Below are positions 46,654 to 55,761 of a stretch of 64,000 nucleotides of DNA, in pieces. Each line of letters opens with the position of its first letter. The stretch's first letter is position 1. Origin of the DNA: Luteimonas saliphila (GTDB lineage Bacteria > Pseudomonadota > Gammaproteobacteria > Xanthomonadales > Xanthomonadaceae); the NCBI RefSeq assembly GCF_016774335.1, contig NZ_JAETWA010000047.1:292195-356194 (forward strand), read 5' to 3'. The translations under genes were made by a program, and so were the position numbers. The notes under the pieces are model-generated. The model saw only the letters and a list, made by a program, of their open reading frames with translations. It did not search any database and was not told the DNA's origin.

Positions 46654-47391
46654 TCAGCCGGCGGTCTTGCCCCGGGGCTTGTCGCGCACGAACACCATCT
46701 GCCCCTGGCGGCGCACCTCGAACAGGCCGATCGCCTCGACCAGGTCGCTGAGCTTGCGGTAGCCGTAGTTGCGCGGATCGAACGAGGCCTGGTTGCCGAT
46801 CTGCTGGCCGACCTGGCCCAGGTGCGACCAGCCGTCGTCGTCGGCGGCCGACTCCACCGCGCTGCGCAGCAGCTGCAGCAGGCGACCGTCGCCGCGCAGC
46901 TGCTTCAGGGTGCGCGGCTTGCTGGCCGAGGGCGCCGCGTCCGCCGCGACGCCCGGCGCGCCCAGCGCCTCGACGTAGGTGAACTTCGAACAGGCGTTGA
47001 CGAAGGGCTTGGGCGTCTTCTGCTCGCCGAAGCCGTAGACCTTCACGCCTTCGGTCAGCAGCCGCATCACCAGCGGGGTGAAGTCGGCATCGCTCGAGAC
47101 GATGGCGAAGGCGTCGAGCTTGCCTGCGTACAGCAGGTCCATCGCGTCGATCACCATCGCCATGTCCGAGGCGTTCTTGCCGGTCGAATAGTCGAACTGC
47201 TGGATCGGCCGGATCGCGTACTCGTGCAGCACGGCCTCCCAGGCCTTGATGTGCGGATTCTTCCAGTTGCCGTAGGCGCGGCGCACGTTGGCCACGCCGT
47301 GGCGCGCGACCTCGTTGAGGATCGCGTCGATCTTGCCCGCCGGCGCGTTGTCCGCATCGACCAGCAGCGCGATGCGTCGTTCGATATCCAT
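46654..47391 (-). CDS. NYN-domain protein with OST-HTH/LOTUS-type C-terminus
   Basis: A 245-residue protein with a PIN-like NYN nuclease domain: RIALLVDADNAPAGKID with the acidic start, SDMAMVIDAMDLLYAG, and FAIVSSDADFTPLVMRL with the second acidic cluster. From about residue 160 an OST-HTH (LOTUS) domain follows (LLQLLRSAVESAADDDGWSHL, NYGYRKLSDLVEAIG), thought to bind RNA. An RNA-processing role fits the family (LabA/DUF88-like). It converges with priA, 18 bases between stops. The start MDIERRIALL is chosen because the longer open frame reads through a palindromic repeat. Confidence 0.9.
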   Translation of the reverse strand: MDIERRIALLVDADNAPAGKIDAILNEVARHGVANVRRAYGNWKNPHIKAWEAVLHEYAIRPIQQFDYSTGKNASDMAMVIDAMDLLYAGKLDAFAIVSSDADFTPLVMRLLTEGVKVYGFGEQKTPKPFVNACSKFTYVEALGAPGVAADAAPSASKPRTLKQLRGDGRLLQLLRSAVESAADDDGWSHLGQVGQQIGNQASFDPRNYGYRKLSDLVEAIGLFEVRRQGQMVFVRDKPRGKTAG

Positions 47392-47511
47392 CCGTCCACT
47401 CCGTCGTCGCGCTGCAGTCGCCCGATTATCGAGCGCATTCGGACAACATATCAATGCGCCCCCCAAACCGGCTGCCTTGCCTGCGCGCATCGCCTCCCCT
47501 CCCGCAAAAAC

Positions 47512-47594
47512 ATTCCTGTCATCCCGAGCGTAGCGAGGGATCTGCTGCCGGCGTCGGATACAAGATCCCTCGCTGCGCTCGGGATGACAGGAAT
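47512..47594. repeat. Long palindromic intergenic repeat
   Basis: ATTCCTGTCATCCCGAGCG through GAGGGATCT reappears inverted at AGATCCCTCGCTGCG through GGGATGACAGGAAT, with about 20 bases between the arms. It lies between the divergent NYN and MFS genes. Its translation gives the familiar HPERSEGS signature of a repeat found in many bacterial genomes. Confidence 0.85.
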
Positions 47595-47669
47595 CCTGGG
47601 GAATCGGCACGTGATCCCGACGCCGGAACGGTCCAGAATCGCCCCGACCCCACCGGACACGTCCGCCGC

Positions 47670-48989
47670 ATGCAGACCGCACCCCACGCCGCCATGACGC
47701 CCGCGCAGCGCCTGCGCAGCATCTTCAGCGGTTCGGTCGGCAACCTCGTCGAGTGGTACGACTGGTACGTCTACGCGGCGTTCTCGCTGTACTTCGCCGA
47801 GGCCTTCTTCCCCGGCGACGACCGCACCAGCCAGTTGCTCAGGACCGCGGCGATCTTCGCGGTCGGCTTCCTGATGCGCCCGCTCGGCGCCTGGCTGCTG
47901 GGGCGCTACGCCGACCGCCACGGACGCAAGCGCGCGCTGATGCTGTCGGTGGTGATGATGTGCGGCGGCTCGCTGCTCATCGCCTGCACGCCCGGCTACG
48001 ACAGCATCGGCATCGCCGCGCCGGTGCTGCTGTTGCTGGCACGGCTGCTGCAGGGCCTGAGCGTCGGCGGCGAGTACGGGACGTCCGCGACCTACCTGAG
48101 CGAGGTCGCCACGCGCGCGCACCGCGGCTTCTGGTCGAGCTTCCAGTACGTGACCCTGGTGATGGGGCACCTGGTCGCGCTGGGCGTGCTGATCGCGCTG
48201 CAACGCGTGTTCCTGACCGAAGAGCAACTGCGCGACTGGGGCTGGCGGATCCCGTTCGTGATCGGCGCGCTGGCCGCGGTCGTGGCGTTGTGGCTGCGCC
48301 GGACCATGGTCGAAAGCGAGTCCTTCGCGCGTGCCGAGGCGCACGCCTCCGCGCAAACCGACGCGCGCCAGGGCACGCTGCGCGAACTCGCGCGCCATCC
48401 GCGCGCGGTACTGACCGTGGTCGGCCTGACCATGGGCGGCACGCTGGCGTTCTACACGTATACCACCTACGTGCACAAGTTCATGGTCAACAGCGCCGGC
48501 ATCGCCAACGAGACCGCGAGCCTGATCAACGCCGCGACGCTGTTCGTGTACATGCTGCTGCAGCCGCTGGTCGGCGCGCTGTCCGACCGGATCGGGCGCC
48601 GGCCGATCCTGATCGGCTTCGGCGTGCTCGGTGTGCTGTGCACCTGGCCGATCCTGTCGATCCTGCAGGATGCGAGCCCGGTGCAGGCGTTCTGGCTGAT
48701 CCTGGCCGCGCTGGTGATCGTCAGCGGCTACACCGCGATCAACGCGGTGGTGAAGGCCGAGCTGTTCCCGGTCGAGGTGCGCGCGCTCGGCGTCGGCCTG
48801 CCCTACGCGCTGACCGTGGCGCTGTTCGGCGGCACCGCCGAGTACGTCGCGCTGTGGTTCAAGGACATCGGCATGGAGCGCGGCTTCTTCTGGTACGTCA
48901 CCGCCTGCATCGGCGTGTCGCTGCTGGTCTACCTGCGCATGCCGGACACGCGCGCGGCCTCGCGGATCGACCGCGACGGTATGCGCTGA
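47670..48989 (+). CDS. MFS metabolite:H+ symporter (KgtP/ProP-like)
   Basis: A 439-residue permease with 12 helices. The N-terminus SIFSGSVGNLVEWYDWYVYA is the signature of the metabolite:H+ symporter branch. GRYADRHGRKRALM between helices 2 and 3, LQGLSVGGEYGTSATYLSE, and SDRIGRRPILIGFG in the second half confirm it. KgtP (2-oxoglutarate) and related dicarboxylate permeases are the closest in look; the substrate is not decided. ATG 47670 is taken; ATG 47694 (MTPAQRLRS) would also do. The open frame upstream reads the palindromic repeat. Confidence 0.9.
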   Translation: MQTAPHAAMTPAQRLRSIFSGSVGNLVEWYDWYVYAAFSLYFAEAFFPGDDRTSQLLRTAAIFAVGFLMRPLGAWLLGRYADRHGRKRALMLSVVMMCGGSLLIACTPGYDSIGIAAPVLLLLARLLQGLSVGGEYGTSATYLSEVATRAHRGFWSSFQYVTLVMGHLVALGVLIALQRVFLTEEQLRDWGWRIPFVIGALAAVVALWLRRTMVESESFARAEAHASAQTDARQGTLRELARHPRAVLTVVGLTMGGTLAFYTYTTYVHKFMVNSAGIANETASLINAATLFVYMLLQPLVGALSDRIGRRPILIGFGVLGVLCTWPILSILQDASPVQAFWLILAALVIVSGYTAINAVVKAELFPVEVRALGVGLPYALTVALFGGTAEYVALWFKDIGMERGFFWYVTACIGVSLLVYLRMPDTRAASRIDRDGMR

Positions 48990-49061
48990 AACCGTTACGG
49001 CAGCGCAACGGCGGATGCGCGACAATAGGCGCATCCCGCATCGAACCGACCCCACGCCCGC

Positions 49062-50009
49062 ATGCCGACCCAGCTCGAACAGCTCCGCGCCCTGTCCACC
49101 GTCGTCGCCGACACCGGCGACATCGAGGCGATCGCCCGCTTCAAGCCGATGGACGCCACCACAAATCCCTCGCTGCTGCTCAAGGCCGCCTCGCTGCCGG
49201 CCTATGCGGCGCGCCTGGATGAGGCCGTGTCCGGCGCCGGCGGCAGCGGGGAGGCCCGCGTGGCCGACGCCGGCGACCGCCTCTCGGTGGCGATCGGCGG
49301 CGAGATCCTCAAGCTGATCCCCGGGCGCGTCTCCACCGAGGTCGACGCGCGCCTGAGCTTCGACACCGAGGCCACCATCGCCAAGGCGCATCGGCTGGTC
49401 GAGCTCTACAGCCAGGCCGGCATCGGTACCGACCGCCTGCTGATCAAGATCGCCTCGACATGGGAGGGCATCCGCGCCGCCGAACGGCTCGAGCGCGAGG
49501 GCATCCACTGCAACCTCACCCTGCTGTTCTCGTTCGCGCAGGCGGTGGCCTGCGCCGAGGCCGGCGTGTTCCTGATCTCGCCCTTCGTCGGTCGCATCCT
49601 CGACTGGCACCTGGCCAACGGCATGGCCAAGCCGGCCACGCCGCAGGACGATCCGGGCGTGGAGTCGGTGACCCGCATCTGGAACTATTACAAGCGCCAC
49701 GGCTACGACACCGTGGTGATGGGCGCGAGCTTCCGCAACACCGGCGAAGTGCTGGCGCTGGCTGGCTGCGACCGCCTGACGATCTCGCCCGACCTGCTCG
49801 GCGCGCTGGAAGCGTCCGACGCGACCGTCGAGCGCGCGCTGGTCGATGCCGGCGAACGTGGCGACAAGCCCGCCGCGCTCGACGAAGCCGCGTTCCGCTG
49901 GCAGCACAACGAGGACGCGATGGCGACCGAGAAGCTGGCCCAGGGCATCCGCAATTTCGCCGCCGACCAGCGCAAGCTCGAGGCGCAGTTGGCCGCCAGG
50001 ATCGGCTGA
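49062..50009 (+). CDS. tal: Transaldolase B
   Basis: Transaldolase of the pentose phosphate pathway, moving a dihydroxyacetone unit from sedoheptulose 7-phosphate to glyceraldehyde 3-phosphate. The 315-residue protein is the classical TalB length. Asp in [13 protein letters not shown] and the Schiff-base Lys129 in [13 protein letters not shown] are in place, as are [15 protein letters not shown] and FVGRILDW. It ends with AQLAARIG. Confidence 0.97.
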   Translation: MPTQLEQLRALSTVVADTGDIEAIARFKPMDATTNPSLLLKAASLPAYAARLDEAVSGAGGSGEARVADAGDRLSVAIGGEILKLIPGRVSTEVDARLSFDTEATIAKAHRLVELYSQAGIGTDRLLIKIASTWEGIRAAERLEREGIHCNLTLLFSFAQAVACAEAGVFLISPFVGRILDWHLANGMAKPATPQDDPGVESVTRIWNYYKRHGYDTVVMGASFRNTGEVLALAGCDRLTISPDLLGALEASDATVERALVDAGERGDKPAALDEAAFRWQHNEDAMATEKLAQGIRNFAADQRKLEAQLAARIG

Positions 50010-50346
50010 TCCCGCACCACGGCGCCAGCGCGCGGAAGCTGCAGTCCGCCATCGCCGCCACGTCGGTTCCTTGCGAGTCCTGATGCGGCGAGGCATCCCC
50101 CGCCACGAAGACCCGCCTGGCCGCTCTCCCGCTTGCGGGAGAAGGTCGGAGTGAGAGCCGGGACGCGGCGCGTTGCCTCCGCGCCTCGGGCATGTCTCCT
50201 CCGCCTCCGGCATCCGTCACCCGCGGGCGGTGGAACCGCCTGGCGCGGCCCATCGCTGCAGGAGTGCGAACAGCCCGCGACGGTGTCGTGGCCCCGGCTG
50301 GCCGCGTCCACGGGGCCTTGCGGCGCCCACGCCTAGAATCGACAAC
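50010..50346. repeat. Intergenic stretch with a short REP-like hairpin
   Basis: No gene is supported in these 337 bases between tal and ndh. A palindrome CTCTCCCGCTTGCGGGAGAA lies at 50124-50143, followed by GGTCGGAGTGAGAG. This form of hairpin plus tail is an interspersed repeat of proteobacterial genomes. The rest is featureless GC-rich sequence. Confidence 0.5.
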
Positions 50347-51624
50347 ATGACGCCACCGCTTCCCCACGTGGTCATCGTCGGCGGCGGCTTCGCCGGACTC
50401 TGGGCCGTCCGCGCGCTGCGGAACGCGCCGGTCCGCGTCACCCTGCTCGACCGCGGCAACCACCACCTGTTCCAGCCGCTGCTCTACCAGGTGGCCACGG
50501 CGGGCCTGTCCGCGCCCGACATCGCCGCGCCGCTGCGCCAGATCCTGCGTCGGCAGGAGAACGTCGAGGTGCGGATGGCGACCGTGTCGCGCATCGATGC
50601 GGACGCCCGCCGCGTGGAGATCGAAGATGCCACCGGCGGGCAGCTGCTGGATTTCGACTACCTGATGCTCGCCAGCGGCGTCACCCACGACTATTTCGGC
50701 AACGACGAGTGGGCCGCGCACGCGCCCGGGCTGAAGACGCTCGACGACGCGCTCGACCTGCGCCGCAAGCTGCTGCTCGCCTTCGAACGCGCGGAGTCGG
50801 AATCCGATCCCGACGAACGCGACGCCTGGCTGAGCTTCGCGATCATCGGCGGTGGTCCCACCGGGGTCGAGCTGGCGGGCACGCTGTCCGAGATCGCACG
50901 GCACACGCTCAAGGGCGAGTTCCGCAACATCGATCCGGCGCGTGCCCGGGTGCGGCTGGTGGAAGCCGGACCGCGGGTGCTGGCCTCGTTCCCGGACGAC
51001 CTGTCGTGCAAGGCACGCACGCAACTCGAGAAGCTCGGCGTCGAAGTCCATACCGGCGTGCCGGTGGAGGAGATCACCGCCGAGGGCTACCGTCGCGGCG
51101 ACGAGTTCGTGCGCGCCCGGACCGTGGTCTGGGCCGCCGGTGTCGCGGCCTCGCCGCTGGCGCAATGCCTGGGGGTGCCGCTCGACCGCGCCGGGCGGGT
51201 ACGGGTGCAACCGGATCTCTCGGTGCCGGGGCACCCGTGCATCTTCGTGGCCGGCGACCTCGCCGCGGTCGACCGGGCCGACGGCAAGCCGGTGCCGGGC
51301 GTGGCGCCGGCGGCCAAGCAGATGGGCCGCCATGTCGCACGCACGATCCGGGCGCGGCTGGACGGACGCGAGGGCGCGCCCTTCCGCTATCGCGACTACG
51401 GCAACCTCGCCACCATCGGCCGCATGGCCGCGGTGGTCGACCTCGGCGCCTGGCGGTTCTCCGGGATGCTGGCCTGGTGGTTCTGGCTGCTGGCGCACCT
51501 GTTCTTCCTGGTCGGTTTCCGCAACCGCAGCGTGGTGCTGCTCAACTGGTCGGTGGCGTACTGGACCCACCAGCGCGCGGCCCGGATCATCCTCGGCGGC
51601 GACGATCGTTCCGATACAAAGTAA
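50347..51624 (+). CDS. ndh: Type II NADH dehydrogenase (NDH-2)
   Basis: Non-proton-pumping NADH:quinone oxidoreductase at the inner membrane. The 425-residue flavoprotein has FAD-binding VVIVGGGFAGLWAVRAL at the start and FQPLLYQVATAGLSAPDIA. The NADH-binding Rossmann site is FAIIGGGPTGVELAGTLSE. The second FAD motif is FVAGDLAAV. The last ~50 residues hold an aromatic membrane segment (AWWFWLLAHLFFLVGF) and RSVVLLNWSVAYWT. ATG 50347 is chosen; 58 open codons upstream are not protein-like. Confidence 0.95.
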   Translation: MTPPLPHVVIVGGGFAGLWAVRALRNAPVRVTLLDRGNHHLFQPLLYQVATAGLSAPDIAAPLRQILRRQENVEVRMATVSRIDADARRVEIEDATGGQLLDFDYLMLASGVTHDYFGNDEWAAHAPGLKTLDDALDLRRKLLLAFERAESESDPDERDAWLSFAIIGGGPTGVELAGTLSEIARHTLKGEFRNIDPARARVRLVEAGPRVLASFPDDLSCKARTQLEKLGVEVHTGVPVEEITAEGYRRGDEFVRARTVVWAAGVAASPLAQCLGVPLDRAGRVRVQPDLSVPGHPCIFVAGDLAAVDRADGKPVPGVAPAAKQMGRHVARTIRARLDGREGAPFRYRDYGNLATIGRMAAVVDLGAWRFSGMLAWWFWLLAHLFFLVGFRNRSVVLLNWSVAYWTHQRAARIILGGDDRSDTK

Positions 51625-51703
51625 CGATCTCCACGCGTGAGTGCGCACGTCTGCGCGTGCCTTGCTTCGGCTAGGATGGCGCGTCCCCCGGAACGCCGTC
51701 CGC

Positions 51704-52513
51704 ATGACCGAGATCCCGCTGCAGAACCTGCTGATCGCGCTCGCGGTGACCACCGGCGCAGGACTGGCGACGGGACTGGGCAGCCTGCTGGTCTTCGCCT
51801 CGAAGAAGCCCAATGCGAGGCTGCTCGCGTTCGGCCTCGCGTTCGCCGGCGGCGCGATGGTCTACGTCTCGCTCGCCGAGATCCTCAACAAGTCGGTCGC
51901 GTCGTACACGCTGGCCTACGGCGACCGGATGGGATTCACCTGGGGCACGCTGTCGTTCCTCGCCGGCGTGCTGCTGATCGTCACCATCGACCGGCTCGTG
52001 CCCAACCCGCACGAACGGCTCGAGGTCGACGATCCCTATTTCCGCCAGCACAACCGCGACTACGTCAAACGCGTCGGCCTGCTGACCGCGATCGCGATCA
52101 CCGCGCACAACTTTCCGGAAGGCCTGGCGACGTTCTTCGCCACCCTCGAGGATCCGGCGGTCGGCATGCCGCTGGCGTTCGCGATCGCGATCCACAACAT
52201 CCCCGAAGGCATCGCGATCGCGGTGCCGGTGTACTTCGCCACCAACAACAAGGCCTACGCCTTCGTCGCCTGCCTGCTGTCCGGCCTGGCCGAGCCGATC
52301 GGCGCGATCATCGGTTACGTGCTGCTGCGGCCCTATCTGTCGGACGCGGTGTTCGGCGGGGTGTTCGGCTTCATCGCCGGGGTGATGGTGTTCCTGGCGC
52401 TCGACGAACTGCTGCCTGCCGCCAAGCGCTACGCCAAGGGCCACGAGACCGTGTACGGCCTGGTCACCGGCATGGCCGCGCTGGCGATCAGCCTGGTGCT
52501 GTTCAAGTGGTAG
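51704..52513 (+). CDS. zupT: ZIP-family metal transporter (ZupT-like)
   Basis: A 269-residue membrane protein with about eight helices that imports zinc and other divalent metals. The ZIP metal site is seen in two helices: AITAHNFPEGLATF and AIAIHNIPEGIAIAVP. The GLAEPIGAIIGY stretch follows. Length and motifs are those of ZupT. ATG 51704 (MTEIPLQNLL) is chosen over an arginine-rich upstream extension. The ndh gene ends 79 bases before. Confidence 0.93.
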   Translation: MTEIPLQNLLIALAVTTGAGLATGLGSLLVFASKKPNARLLAFGLAFAGGAMVYVSLAEILNKSVASYTLAYGDRMGFTWGTLSFLAGVLLIVTIDRLVPNPHERLEVDDPYFRQHNRDYVKRVGLLTAIAITAHNFPEGLATFFATLEDPAVGMPLAFAIAIHNIPEGIAIAVPVYFATNNKAYAFVACLLSGLAEPIGAIIGYVLLRPYLSDAVFGGVFGFIAGVMVFLALDELLPAAKRYAKGHETVYGLVTGMAALAISLVLFKW

Positions 52514-52668
52514 GCCGCGCAGCGCTGCCGTCGGCGGGCTGATCACGCCTCCGGATCGGCGGATCCGGTCGTCCGGCCGCGTCGCACGCGTTCGAACCGG
52601 CCGATCGGGACGACCGCCCTCCGCCCACCGCGCATCTTGCCGGGCACTTTTCCGGTGGAGGACGCCCC

Positions 52669-53361
52669 ATGCGGGCCCGGCTCGGCATCTTCGCGGCGCG
52701 CGCGGCGCTGATCGTGTTCTCGCTCGCCTGCGTGGCCACAGCGGCCTACGCCTTCGCCTATCTGTACTTGGCCTACCGCACCGGGGATCCCTTCGCGCAG
52801 CAGTTCGCGGTGTCCGGCCTGGACGTGCCGGCGCACTTCTTCGGCGCGGGGCTGGCGCTGTTGCTGGTGCCGCTGCAGCTGGCGGGCCGCGTACGCCGGC
52901 GCTGGCCGACCCTGCATCGCATCGGCGGCTGGCTCTCGGCCGCCGCAATCCTGGTCGGGGGCCTGTCCGGCTTGTCGCTCGCCCAGCACGCGCAGGGCGG
53001 CTGGCCCAGCCGGCTGGGTTTCGGCCTGCTGTCGCTGATGTGGCTCGCGATCACGGCCAACGGCATCCGGCTCGCGGTCGCGGGCGACATCGCCCGACAC
53101 CGGCGCTGGATCGCCTACAGCGTGGCCCTGACCGCGGGCGCGGTGACCTTGCGGCTGATGCTCGCGGTCGGCGCCGGCGTGCTGCAACTGCCGTTCATGC
53201 CGGTCTACGTCACCGCGGCCTGGGCGAGCTGGTTGCTCAACCTCGCGATCTGCGCCGGGCTGCTGCGCATGGCTGACCGCGGGTGGTTCAGGACGGCAGC
53301 GACCGCCCGCCCGCATGACGGCGCCGGTAGGCGCTTGGCGTCTCCCCGACCATCCGCTTGA
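52669..53361 (+). CDS. DUF2306 membrane protein
   Basis: A 230-residue protein with seven predicted membrane helices. It has the DUF2306 pattern: AHFFGAGLALLLVPLQ, RRWPTLHRIGGWLSAAAIL, ARHRRWIAYSVALTAGAVTLR. Function unknown; histidines in the membrane helices recall quinone or heme proteins, but this is not shown. Its last ~24 codons overlap the 3' end of the convergent AraC-type gene, and that tail is arginine/alanine-rich. The functional protein may well end at the last helix. The neighbour's regulator could control it. Confidence 0.8.
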   Translation: MRARLGIFAARAALIVFSLACVATAAYAFAYLYLAYRTGDPFAQQFAVSGLDVPAHFFGAGLALLLVPLQLAGRVRRRWPTLHRIGGWLSAAAILVGGLSGLSLAQHAQGGWPSRLGFGLLSLMWLAITANGIRLAVAGDIARHRRWIAYSVALTAGAVTLRLMLAVGAGVLQLPFMPVYVTAAWASWLLNLAICAGLLRMADRGWFRTAATARPHDGAGRRLASPRPSA

Positions 53362-54382
53362 AGGCTGTGTTGAACGTCGACTTCGAGGTGAATCCGGCGT
53401 CGTAGGCGATCTCGAGGATGCTGCGGCCGTCGCCGGGATCGCCGAGGCGGTCGCGGACCGCCTCGATCCGGTGCCGGTTCACGTACTCCCAGAAGTTGCC
53501 GCCGAGGCGGCGGTTGATCACCATCGAGACCAGGTACTCGGGATAGCCGCTGCGGCGCGCGAGCTGGGCGATGGTCAGTGCCGGTTCGCGGTACATCGCC
53601 TGTCCGGACATCAAAGCCGACAGGCGCGCCGCGACGTCGTCGACACGCGGATCGTCGCCGTCGGCCGGCGCCTGGGCAGGCTCCCGGGCCGATGGCAGCG
53701 CCGGCAGCGGTTCGGTGACGGGCGGCTGCCCGAGGCTGAACCACCCCGCGACGCAGACCCAGCCGGCGACGGCGCCATAGATCATGAAGTAATCGACCCC
53801 CGGCATGTCGGCGAGCGCATGCAGCGCGGCGATGCCCCAGATGACGAACTGGCACCCCGCCAGCGCCGCCAGCCAGCGCAGCGAGAGCCGGTCGGCATCC
53901 GAGCGCCGCGCGCGCAGCCAGCGGCGATAGCGCCGGATCTCCAGTGCCGCGGCCGCAAGGTAGGCGAACGCGACGGAGAACAGCAGCGGATCGAACCAGC
54001 GCTGGTGCCAGTCGCCGGCGGCCGGCAGGGCGGTGTCGGCAAGGCAGCGCCCCATTGCCCATCCCAGCGCCAGCAGCAGCCAGATTCCATGCAGCAGGGC
54101 CCGCCATCCCGGATCGCGTCCGCCCACCAGCGCACGCACGTAGAGGAAGAACAGCGGGGCATAGGCGAACGGCAGCAGGCGCGCGACCGTGAACGCGCCG
54201 TCGACACCCGAGTCCGGCCAGGCCAGGTGCGAGGCCTTGATCGCCAGGTCGGCCGCGATCACGCCCAACCAGAACGCCAGCACCCGGTTGGCCGGCACAT
54301 TCATCGGCCGGCGCCACAGCGCGAGCGCGAGCATCGCGGCTTGTGCAGCGCCGATCGCGTAGACGACGATCCAGAATTTCAT
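53288..54382 (-). CDS. Membrane-bound AraC-family regulator
   Basis: A 364-residue protein. The first ~215 residues form seven membrane helices (FWIVVYAIGAAQAAMLALAL to GAVAGWVCVAGWFSL). A Pro/Ala linker follows, and the last ~100 residues are an AraC-type double HTH (LTIAQLARRSGYPEYLVSMVINR, ILEIAYDAGFTSKSTFNTAFKRMVGETPSAYRR). This is the layout of membrane-embedded AraC regulators that sense a signal in the membrane. ATG 54382 (MKFWIVVYAIG) starts at helix 1. It overlaps the DUF2306 gene tail-to-tail by 74 bases. Confidence 0.9.
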   Translation of the reverse strand: MKFWIVVYAIGAAQAAMLALALWRRPMNVPANRVLAFWLGVIAADLAIKASHLAWPDSGVDGAFTVARLLPFAYAPLFFLYVRALVGGRDPGWRALLHGIWLLLALGWAMGRCLADTALPAAGDWHQRWFDPLLFSVAFAYLAAAALEIRRYRRWLRARRSDADRLSLRWLAALAGCQFVIWGIAALHALADMPGVDYFMIYGAVAGWVCVAGWFSLGQPPVTEPLPALPSAREPAQAPADGDDPRVDDVAARLSALMSGQAMYREPALTIAQLARRSGYPEYLVSMVINRRLGGNFWEYVNRHRIEAVRDRLGDPGDGRSILEIAYDAGFTSKSTFNTAFKRMVGETPSAYRRRHAGGRSLPS

Positions 54383-54439
54383 TGCGTGCGAAGTGGGCCT
54401 GTGGACGCCGGGCCGCACAGGGTAGCAGCGGCCACGAAA

Positions 54440-54469
54440 AAGCCCGGCCGCGGGGCCGGGCTTCTCGTG
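54440..54469 (-). terminator. Intrinsic terminator of rpoH
   Basis: On the minus strand AAGCCCGGCC pairs with GGCCGGGCTT around a CGCG-type loop, and a TTTTT run follows the stem. It lies about 20 bases after the rpoH stop. Confidence 0.85.
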
Positions 54470-54488
54470 GTCGTGCGCAACGCGCTGG

Positions 54489-55367
<879 letters not shown>

Positions 55368-55403
55368 GGGGGTCTTCATGGTGGTGAGTTTAGCAGTCGG
55401 CAT

Positions 55404-55431
55404 ATCTGACTGCTAAGGGGCCAGGAAGTTC
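55404..55431 (-). promoter_or_regulatory. Sigma-E-type promoter of rpoH with overlapping dyad
   Basis: On the minus strand GGAACTT (55431-55425) and TCAGA (55408-55404) are 16 bases apart, matching the extracytoplasmic sigma-E promoter pattern. A perfect 9-base inverted repeat, TTAGCAGTC/GACTGCTAA with nine bases between (about 55389-55415), overlaps the -10 and the start point. Confidence 0.75.
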
Positions 55432-55761
55432 CCAGCATTGCACTGGTGGAACAACCGCTCGCCAGCTGGGGAGACCGCCGCTGGAACCGTGGCGATTCGC
55501 TGCGCGCAATCGTCCACCTGGAACCACCCCTCACCGGCGACTCAATAAATTAACTTATGCATCAATCACTTGCAACATTCCACCTGTCCCGCTGCGTGGC
55601 AAGTCGCGGGTGCGGTGTCGGCGCCGGGGCGCAGCGCCGACCACCCGGTTCGGAGCTTCCGGTGCGTATGCGGACGGCCGCGCCCTGTCCCTGCGTCTGG
55701 ACGCCGGCATGGGAACCCTGCGCCGCCGGCCCGATGCGCTGCGCCGGCTTAGGCCAGCGCC
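55432..55761. other. Gene-free gap between rpoH and the DUF11 gene
   Basis: No gene is supported in these 330 bases. An AT-rich island at about 55541-55575 contains TTGCAA (55570-55575) and, on the minus strand 17 bases on, TAATTT. This could be a second, vegetative promoter of rpoH, but the -10 match is weak. Confidence 0.4.
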
